A DNA stretch of 64,000 bases from Soehngenia sp. GTDB lineage: Bacteria; Bacillota; Clostridia; Tissierellales; Tissierellaceae. Made by a program: the position numbers and the translations under genes. Within the stretch, counting starts at the first letter, position 1; each line of letters opens with the position of its first letter. Where the stretch lies: assembly GCA_024637045.1 (NCBI GenBank), contig JAGXFX010000015.1:1-64000 (forward strand), given 5' to 3'. Of the stretch, positions 62,026 through 64,000 are shown piece by piece. The notes beneath the pieces are model-generated. The model did not search any database, had not been told where the DNA came from, and saw nothing but the letters and a program-made list of their open reading frames with translations.

Positions 62026-62054
62026 TTGTAATTTAATAGTATTTGTGGTAAATT
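62026..62054 (+). promoter_or_regulatory. Promoter of nrdJ
   Basis: TTGTAA (62026-62031), 17 bases, TAAATT (62049-62054). Confidence 0.5.
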
Positions 62055-62085
62055 TTATATATGTTGTATACGGAGTGTATCTCAT

Positions 62086-62101
62086 ACACAATATATAGTT
62101 G
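62086..62101 (+). promoter_or_regulatory. NrdR box
   Basis: ACACAATATATAGTTG matches the consensus acaCwAtATaTwGtgt at most positions. A weaker partner overlaps the -10 at about 62052-62067 (TTTATATATG). NrdR repressor binding would limit nrdJ transcription when dATP is plentiful. Confidence 0.65.
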
Positions 62102-62142
62102 TTTGCACAAGTGTAACAAGGATTAAAAAGGGGGCAATGGGC

Positions 62143-64000
62143 ATGTTGAAAGTTGAGAAGCGGAATGAACAGGTTGTGGATTTTGAAGCTGAAAAAATAT
62201 CAATAGCTGTAAAGAAAGCCATGAATGAAACTGAGAAGGGAATAGATGAGGATTTGGCAAAATCCATTGGTGAAAATGCAGTAGAAGCCTTCAGCGAAAA
62301 GGAGTCAGTAAATATTGAAGAAATTCAGGACTACGTTGAGGTCGAATTGATGAAAAGCAGACCCGAGGTAGCAAGAAAGTACATCATCTATCGTGAGGAG
62401 AGAGCCAGACTTCGTGAGCAAGGCTGGAACATGACAGATCTTCAAAGAGATATTTATGAAAAGAAATACAGATATGATGCTGAAACTTTTGATGATTTCC
62501 TGACAAGAGTCAGTGGAGAGAACCATCCTGTAACAAAAGCCATTAAAGACAAGAAGTTTATGCCAGCAGGCAGAATACTTGCCGGACGTGGATTAGATAA
62601 ACTTGGAAGAAAAATAACCTTGAGCAACTGCTATGTTATGCCAAAGGTTGAAGATAATATTGAATCAATATTTGATACTGCAAAATATCTTGCAAGGACA
62701 TACTCCTATGGTGGAGGAGTAGGTCTGACTCTATCAAAACTTAGACCAAAAGGTTCAAGGGTAAACAATGCAGCAAGTACAACAACCGGTGCAGTAAGCT
62801 TTATGGATTTATATTCAATGGTTACAGGACTTATAGGCATGAGGGGACGACGAGGGGCGTTAATGCTTAACCTTGATTGCAATCATCCCGATATTGAAGA
62901 TTTTATAAATGTTAAAAACGACCTTAACAAAGTTACTTATGCCAATATTTCAGTAAACGTTGATGATGGATTTATGAAAGCTGTAAAAGATGACACGGAC
63001 TATGAACTTTACTTTAAGGTTGAGTCAACTGATGAAGAAATCAGGAAGGTAGTAAGAGCAAGAGACCTATACAAGAAACTTGCCTTAAACAACTGGAACA
63101 TGGCAGAGCCGGGAATTTTATACAAGGGCAGAATTGATTCATGGCACCTGATGAGTCACGATCCGACATTTGAATTCGCGGGAGTAAATCCGTGCGCAGA
63201 GGAAACACTTCCTGCATTTGGAAGCTGTAACCTGTCTTCCATAAATCTTAGCGAATATGTAAAGCATCCATTTACAAAATATGCAAGATTTGAATTTGAG
63301 AAGTTTGGAGAGATGGTAAGAAACGGTGTTATCTATCTAAACGAAGTACTTGATGAAAACATGAATCTCCATCCATTGGAGCAGCAAAGAGAGATGTCCA
63401 GGGACTTGAGACAAATTGGTCTTGGAATTATGGGTCTTGCAGATATGTTTATCAAAATGGGAGTAAGCTATGGTAGCAGTGAATCCATTTCCCTGATTCA
63501 TCAGATTGGAAGGATAATGGTAAATGAAGCATTAAGACAGTCAGCCCTGCTGGCTGAAAAAGATGGTCCTTTCCCTAGATTTAATCTGGACGCAGTATTG
63601 GAGTCACCATTCCTTCAGGAAAACGCAGACGATGAAATAAAAGAACTGATTAAGGAACACGGACTTAGAAATTCCCAGCTTCTAACAATACCTCCAACAG
63701 GAAGTATTGCAACACTTGTCGGATGCAGCAACGGAGTTGAACCAATATTCCAGGTATCCTATACTAGAAAGTCAGAGTCACTTCACCATGAGGACACTTA
63801 CTACAAGGTATTTACTCCAATAGTCAAGGAATATATGGAAGAGAACAATCTATCATATGAAGAAGAACTTCCTGAATTTTTTGTGACCACATCAAGCCTT
63901 GAATACAAGGAGAGAATAGAGGTTCAGGCAACTTGGCAACAATACATTGATGCAAGTATTTCATCAACTGTAAATGTTCCAAACGAGTTTACCGTTGAGC
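62143..64000 (+). CDS. nrdJ: Vitamin B12-dependent (class II) ribonucleotide reductase, partial
   Basis: The first 619 codons of an enzyme continuing beyond the window. It has an N-terminal ATP-cone-like region (about 1-90), then LPAF-GSCNLSSINLSEY and NPCAEETL, which are catalytic cysteine and active-site motifs of the NrdJ/NrdA barrel. PAGRILAGRG, SNCYVMPKVEDNIESIFDT and LLTIPPTGSIATLVGCSNGVEP also fit. The NrdJ-type spacing and lack of any nrdB nearby favour class II. ATG 62143 is 8 bases after AAGGGGG; ATG 62137 is only 2-3 bases from it. Oxygen-independent dNTP synthesis fits an anaerobe. Confidence 0.9.
   Translation, partial: MLKVEKRNEQVVDFEAEKISIAVKKAMNETEKGIDEDLAKSIGENAVEAFSEKESVNIEEIQDYVEVELMKSRPEVARKYIIYREERARLREQGWNMTDLQRDIYEKKYRYDAETFDDFLTRVSGENHPVTKAIKDKKFMPAGRILAGRGLDKLGRKITLSNCYVMPKVEDNIESIFDTAKYLARTYSYGGGVGLTLSKLRPKGSRVNNAASTTTGAVSFMDLYSMVTGLIGMRGRRGALMLNLDCNHPDIEDFINVKNDLNKVTYANISVNVDDGFMKAVKDDTDYELYFKVESTDEEIRKVVRARDLYKKLALNNWNMAEPGILYKGRIDSWHLMSHDPTFEFAGVNPCAEETLPAFGSCNLSSINLSEYVKHPFTKYARFEFEKFGEMVRNGVIYLNEVLDENMNLHPLEQQREMSRDLRQIGLGIMGLADMFIKMGVSYGSSESISLIHQIGRIMVNEALRQSALLAEKDGPFPRFNLDAVLESPFLQENADDEIKELIKEHGLRNSQLLTIPPTGSIATLVGCSNGVEPIFQVSYTRKSESLHHEDTYYKVFTPIVKEYMEENNLSYEEELPEFFVTTSSLEYKERIEVQATWQQYIDASISSTVNVPNEFTVE

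Overview
The window looks like a chromosomal segment of a low-GC, Gram-positive, anaerobic member of the Clostridia. The evidence is AGGAGG-type ribosome binding sites, S-layer homology (SLH) and LPXTG surface proteins, T-box leaders, a lysine riboswitch, the small DUF1659/DUF2922/YvrJ proteins, a class II (B12-type) ribonucleotide reductase and many amino-acid-catabolic enzymes. Species cannot be read from the sequence. No tRNA, rRNA, CRISPR array or intact transposon was seen.

Region 1 (1-18.9 kb) is an envelope island. It holds two sortase-anchored Cna-B/SpaA-type surface proteins on the minus strand, a secreted 5'-nucleotidase with a LysM domain, three tiny conserved proteins (DUF1659, DUF2922, YvrJ), a large SLH S-layer-type protein, an SLH/beta-helix protein, an MscS channel, two exported proteins of unclear role, a GGDEF protein with a degenerate active-site motif, and an SLH-CAP protein. 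The outstanding feature is regulatory. Eight class I c-di-GMP (GEMM-I) riboswitches lie in about 16 kb: a tandem pair before the first LPXTG gene, a tandem array of four before the second, one before the SLH/beta-helix gene and one before the SLH-CAP gene. In the six tandem copies the 3' end of each aptamer overlaps an intrinsic terminator, so they look like ON switches that let surface proteins be made when c-di-GMP is high.

Region 2 (19-34 kb) is metabolic. It contains a RocB-like M20 peptidase, a lysine riboswitch controlling an AGCS-family sodium/amino-acid symporter, an amidohydrolase, an SLH-PrcB protein, proA-proB, murJ, an aminotransferase, a D-2-hydroxyacid dehydrogenase, D-serine ammonia-lyase and an N-carbamoyl-amino-acid hydrolase-like protein.

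Region 3 (34-41 kb) mixes a possible ComK/LytTR-like regulator, a sigma-70-family factor overlapping a phage-type amidase, a hemerythrin-like protein, two EamA transporters, glycerate kinase, a membrane-anchored unknown protein and an acetyltransferase.

Region 4 (41-54.8 kb) is branched-chain amino-acid biosynthesis. A Leu-type T-box precedes leuA-leuC-leuD-leuB. An Ile-type T-box precedes an acetolactate synthase small subunit, ilvC, ilvB and ilvE, followed by methionine gamma-lyase, a DUF401 membrane protein and two tandem D-2-hydroxyacid dehydrogenases. ilvD is not in the window.

Region 5 (54.8-64 kb) has an NhaC antiporter, two UspA proteins around an M20 amidohydrolase, purine nucleoside phosphorylase and a nucleoside hydrolase, a family of intergenic hairpin repeats, a cyclodeaminase/cyclohydrolase, and the 5' part of nrdJ behind a likely NrdR box. 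A recurring GGGTAT element 31-51 bases before nine start codons suggests a shared promoter class across the window.
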